This document shows positions 6,521 through 9,275 of a stretch of DNA of 9,275 nucleotides, in pieces. The notes below the pieces were generated by a model that was given only the letters and a program-made list of their open reading frames with translations, was not told where the DNA came from and searched no databases. The stretch comes from Opitutaceae bacterium UBA3033 (GTDB lineage: Bacteria > Verrucomicrobiota > Verrucomicrobiia > Opitutales > Opitutaceae), in the NCBI GenBank assembly GCA_002367815.1, contig DFDG01000076.1:40807-50081 (forward strand), given 5' to 3'. The position numbers and the translations under genes were made by a program. Positions within the stretch are counted from its first letter, which is position 1; each line of letters opens with the position of its first letter.

Positions 6521-8560
6521 CTACGCGTTGAGCAGTTTGAGCAGAGCCGCCTCATCAATCATGGGAACACCTAGCGCTGCGGCCTTCGCCAATTTCGAGC
6601 CGGCCTCTTCGCCGGCCAGAACATAACTCGTTTTCTTGCTCACACTGCCACTGACTTTGCCGCCGGCAGCCTCGATCATCGCACCGACTTCGTCGCGGGT
6701 TAGCGTCGGCAAAGTGCCCGTGAGCACAAATGTCATCCCCGAAAATTGCGTGCCCACTGGGGCGCTTTTTTCCGGAGTGATGGGGGCAAACCCCAATTGA
6801 TGCAACTCATCGATCAACGCGCGGTTTTCTGTTTTTTCAAAGAACGCGATGATCGCAAGCGCCATGGTTTCCCCAATGCCATTGATGTGGCTGACTTTTT
6901 TATCGGCAATAAAATCTTCAATTTTAGCCGCTGACAAATTTCCAATACTACCGAAATGCTTGGCCAGATCCTTCGCCGCTGCCGTGCCCACATGTGTGAT
7001 TCCCAAGCCGTTGATCACACGCCAAAGCTCGGCTTGTTTGCTCGCCTCAATTCCAGCGAGGAGATTGTCGGTGGATTTTTCCACACTCTTGCCGAGGGTC
7101 AGCAAATCATCGCGCTTGAGCCGATAAATATCGGCCACGCTGCGCACCCAACCCTTGTCGACCAGAGTGTCGACCATCGCGATGCCCAGCCCATCAATAT
7201 CGAGGCAACCTTTGGAAGCAAAGTGCTGAACACGACGACGCACTTGCACCGGGCACTCATAATTAGGACAACGCAATGCGACCTCGCCGGGCAGTTGCAC
7301 CACCGCTGTGGCGCATACCGGACAATGGGCAGGAAACACATAGGCCACACACTCTGGTGTTCTCTTGGCGAGATTGGCGCCCAGCACGATGGGAATGATT
7401 TCGCCCGCTTTCTCTACGTAAACCTGATCGCCCACGCGGATGTCCTTGCGCTCAATCTCATCGCGATTGTGCAAAGTCGCGCGCGCCACCGTCGTGCCGG
7501 CCAATTGCACCGGCTCGAGTTCCGCCACTGGAGTCAGCACGCCTGTGCGGCCGACTTGGATGGTTATGGCGTTTAGCCGGGTCTCGGCTTTTTCCGCCGC
7601 ATATTTGTAAGCCATCGCCCAACGTGGAGCCTTGCTCGTGCTGCCGGCATCACGTTGGAGTTTGATCACATCCAATTTCACGACCGCACCATCAGTCGCA
7701 TAGGCAAAGTTGTGCCGCAGACCATCGAGTTCCTGCACGGCAGCCCACACTTCGTCGATACCGTGCGCAGTCCAAATTCTTTCCACGGTCGGCAAGCCCC
7801 ATTGCCGCACCCGCGCATGAAAGCCGCTTTGCGTTTCCCCGGCGGCCGATGACGGCTCACAGAAACCGAGTCCATAAAGCACAATTTCAAGTTGCCGCGC
7901 AGCGACCTCGACCCGATCGAGCATCTTCAATGTGCCCGCGGCCAGATTCCGCGGATTCGCATAAAGGGGTTCGCCTGCTGCTTCCCGCTCCTCATTGATG
8001 CGGGCAAATTCCGCGAGCGTCATGAATACTTCGCCGCGAATTTCTATCACTTCAGGAATCGGAGCATCCGGCGAAGATTTTAATTTGAGCGGCAGTGATT
8101 TGATTGTGCGGATATTCGTCGTCACATCATCACCTTCGATGCCATTTCCACGCGTAACCGCCCGCGCCAATTCACCCTTTTCGTAGGTCAGGCTGACGGC
8201 CAAACCATCAATCTTTGGTTCCACGGCATAAGTGAATTCAACGCGTTCAAATAATTTGACCAAACGCGCATGAAACTCCCGCAACTCTGCCACCGAATAA
8301 GTATTGTCGAGACTTTGCATCGGTTGACGATGCCGATAGGTCTGAAATCCAGCCGCGCGATCATCGCCCACCTTTGCCGTCGGTGACTCTGCAGTCGCCA
8401 ACTTCGGCCAGGCCACTTCCAAATCAGCCAGTTCCCTTTTCAACTGGTCATAATCAAAATCACCAATCGCCGGTGCTGCCTGCCGGTGATAAAGCTCGTC
8501 ATGCCGCGCCACTTCCGAGCGTAGCTGAGTGATTTTGGCTTGGGCTTCAGCGGGATTCAT
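6521..8560 (-). CDS. ligA: NAD-dependent DNA ligase LigA
   Basis: A complete 679-residue bacterial DNA ligase. It seals nicks between 3'-OH and 5'-phosphate ends in replication and repair, using NAD+ as the adenylate donor. All expected parts are present. The N-terminal Ia region has YHRQAAPAIGDFDYDQL (24-40), which binds the NMN half of NAD+. SLDNTY is at 83-88. The KIDG motif at 116-119 has Lys116 as the adenylated residue. NPRNLAAGTLK (202-212) and DGAVVK (290-295) are nucleotidyltransferase motifs. The OB fold holds VGRTG (336-340). A four-cysteine zinc site follows (Cys413, Cys416, Cys431, Cys436), then helix-hairpin-helix repeats (about 450-580) and a C-terminal BRCT domain (about 603-679). 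The length is normal and no lesion is seen. The ATG at 8560 fits the usual N-terminus. No Shine-Dalgarno sequence precedes it; a plausible promoter lies just upstream. Confidence 0.97.
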   Translation of the reverse strand: MNPAEAQAKITQLRSEVARHDELYHRQAAPAIGDFDYDQLKRELADLEVAWPKLATAESPTAKVGDDRAAGFQTYRHRQPMQSLDNTYSVAELREFHARLVKLFERVEFTYAVEPKIDGLAVSLTYEKGELARAVTRGNGIEGDDVTTNIRTIKSLPLKLKSSPDAPIPEVIEIRGEVFMTLAEFARINEEREAAGEPLYANPRNLAAGTLKMLDRVEVAARQLEIVLYGLGFCEPSSAAGETQSGFHARVRQWGLPTVERIWTAHGIDEVWAAVQELDGLRHNFAYATDGAVVKLDVIKLQRDAGSTSKAPRWAMAYKYAAEKAETRLNAITIQVGRTGVLTPVAELEPVQLAGTTVARATLHNRDEIERKDIRVGDQVYVEKAGEIIPIVLGANLAKRTPECVAYVFPAHCPVCATAVVQLPGEVALRCPNYECPVQVRRRVQHFASKGCLDIDGLGIAMVDTLVDKGWVRSVADIYRLKRDDLLTLGKSVEKSTDNLLAGIEASKQAELWRVINGLGITHVGTAAAKDLAKHFGSIGNLSAAKIEDFIADKKVSHINGIGETMALAIIAFFEKTENRALIDELHQLGFAPITPEKSAPVGTQFSGMTFVLTGTLPTLTRDEVGAMIEAAGGKVSGSVSKKTSYVLAGEEAGSKLAKAAALGVPMIDEAALLKLLNA

Positions 8561-8826
8561 GAGGATAAATCATGCATGGGGTTGGGTCAGATATCAATCC
8601 GGTCATTTGTCAGAAAAATAGGTGGATATGTTTGCCACAAAAAGCACAAAACTCCCAATCCTTAACGAAGCTTTCAAGGCTCCTATGGGTGCACGGTATT
8701 TATGCCAATACATAGAGGGCGGTATTTGTGATTTTTTGCCACCAAACTCCTACCCTAAACGTTGCCCTGATACATCTGCGGTTCATAGCCCCTTGATCTG
8801 GACCTGCGTCATTCGTGGTCAATATG
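8561..8826. other. Spacer between vanZ and ligA with degenerate repeat-like words
   Basis: This 266-bp gap is more AT-rich than its flanks and holds no convincing gene. Read on the + strand it contains TTTGCCACAAAAAGCACAAA (8631-8650), a related TTTGCCACCAAA near 8736, CATCTGCGGTTCAT (8773-8786) and GACCTGCGTCATTCGTGGTC (8801-8820). Words of this kind (TTTTTGTGGCAAA, ATCTGCGGTTC, TCATTCGTGGTC) recur in intergenic DNA of many environmental bacteria, as far as I recall, but no second copy lies in this window. CGGTATTT occurs twice, at 8694 and 8720. No strong terminator hairpin follows vanZ. Confidence 0.4.
8569..8597 (-). promoter_or_regulatory. Possible sigma-70 promoter for ligA
   Basis: On the - strand TTGATA (8597-8592, five of six matches to the -35 consensus) is followed after exactly 17 bp by CATGAT (8574-8569, four of six matches to the -10 consensus). 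Transcription would begin within a few bases of the ligA ATG at 8560, giving a nearly leaderless message, which agrees with the missing Shine-Dalgarno sequence. The -10 match is only moderate. Confidence 0.35.
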
Positions 8827-9229
8827 TCAGGACTTACATTGCGAGACTCTCCCGCCCAAGGGCTTTTCCAGCCATACCCGATACCAACGCCAATATATAT
8901 ATAACCCCACCGCCGTAATTGCGCCGAGGGTGTCGGCCACCCAATCGGCGATTTCCACCGCACGTCCGGGAGTGAAACTTTGATGCCATTCATCAGTCAT
9001 GCCAAACAGCGAGACGATCAACACCGCCCACCAACCGCGTTGACCGTTGAAGCCCGCCCGCGCCACCAAAGTTGCCAGCAGCCCGAAAATCGAAAAATGC
9101 ACCACCTTATCAATGTTGACGATGTCTGGTGCTATTCACGGAACTGCGCCCCGAGGCCAGCACGATGGCCGCAGCCAAGGCCACGGCATAGGTCCAGGGT
9201 TGGATTAATGGTCGGATCTTAACATTCAT
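8827..9229 (-). CDS. VanZ-family small membrane protein, interrupted by a frameshift
   Basis: Read as given, the conserved part is a 92-residue frame starting at 9105. The N-terminus lies in the adjacent frame from ATG 9229: MNVKIRPLIQPW, then TYAVALAAAIVLASGRSSV. The frames join near 9130-9138 if one surplus base, for example in an AA run, is skipped. This restores ...SSV, APDIVNIDKVVHF and a protein of about 133 residues, normal for the family. VanZ signatures are DKVVHFSIFGLLATL and DEWHQSFTPGRAVEIADWVADTLGA. Hydrophobic stretches fit three to four membrane spans: one near the N-terminus, one at the HF motif, one at GWWAVLIVSLFGM and one at TLGAITAVGLYIYW. VanZ is named from the teicoplanin resistance accessory protein, but most chromosomal homologues have no known role and this one should not be read as a resistance gene. 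Start 9229 is supported by its ATGA overlap with the upstream gene. Confidence 0.78.
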
Positions 9230-9275
9230 TCATCGACCATTCTGGAACCTTGCTCCATGTTGTCACCCGCATATC
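9226..9275 (-). CDS. C-terminal end of an unidentified upstream gene
   Basis: Sixteen codons enter from the right edge and read YAGDNMEQGSRMVDE before a TGA at 9228-9226. The stop shares ATGA with the vanZ start at 9229, the usual sign of translational coupling in an operon, and that is the main reason to prefer this frame. A second - strand frame is also open here for a few codons, so the assignment is not certain. The fragment is too short to name a family. Confidence 0.4.
   Translation of the reverse strand, partial: YAGDNMEQGSRMVDE

Noticed and set aside
6956..7576. 206-codon + strand open frame inside ligA
   Set aside because: It is antisense to intact, motif-complete ligA and has no recognisable domain.
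8622..8918. 98-codon + strand open frame in the vanZ-ligA spacer
   Set aside because: Its 3' third is antisense to vanZ, its composition is not protein-like, and it overlaps the repeat-like words.
1..9275. CRISPR arrays, insertion sequences, tRNA or rRNA genes, toxin-antitoxin or defence genes
   Set aside because: Nothing with regular spaced repeats, transposase motifs, terminal inverted repeats, cloverleaf-like sequence or defence-protein signatures was found on either strand.

Overview
The window reads as about 9.3 kb of a GC-rich bacterial chromosome or metagenome contig, most likely from the Planctomycetes-Verrucomicrobia-Lentisphaerae group. That placement is an inference. It rests on the mix of a short GH38 mannosidase, a sialidase-type protein, a malectin-like plus beta-helix protein and a PhyH-type dioxygenase, on weak or absent Shine-Dalgarno sequences, and on junk-like spacer motifs between genes. 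No 16S or tRNA is present to confirm it.

Layout. The left part is on the + strand: the 3' end of a phytanoyl-CoA-dioxygenase-like gene (1-279), an intact GH38 alpha-mannosidase (390-2540) and, 16 bp later, a sialidase/BNR-type gene (2557-3822) that is broken by one stop codon and three frameshifts. The right part is on the - strand, read from right to left: the last codons of an unidentified gene (9226-9275), a VanZ-family membrane protein coupled to it by an ATGA overlap and carrying a frameshift (8827-9229), a 266-bp spacer with degenerate repeat-like words and a plausible promoter, an intact NAD-dependent DNA ligase ligA (6521-8560), and a large secreted malectin-like plus right-handed beta-helix protein (start 6477). 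The two halves converge. Once its own frameshift is read through, the C-terminus of the beta-helix protein runs on to 3816, so the two convergent genes overlap tail to tail by 7 bp.

How the genes may work together. The secreted beta-helix protein could act on a polysaccharide outside the cytoplasm. The GH38 enzyme and the sialidase-like enzyme have no visible signal peptide and could process the resulting oligosaccharides inside the cell. LigA and VanZ are unrelated neighbours. The substrate cannot be read from the sequence.

The main observation is reading-frame damage that is not spread evenly. Five lesions (one nonsense codon and four single-base indels at short homopolymers) lie between 2749 and 3960, and one more indel lies in vanZ near the window edge. 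The roughly 6.7 kb of ligA, GH38 and most of the beta-helix gene is clean. The lesions may be local consensus errors or real decay. I see no clearly new defence or mobile system, CRISPR array, insertion sequence or RNA gene.
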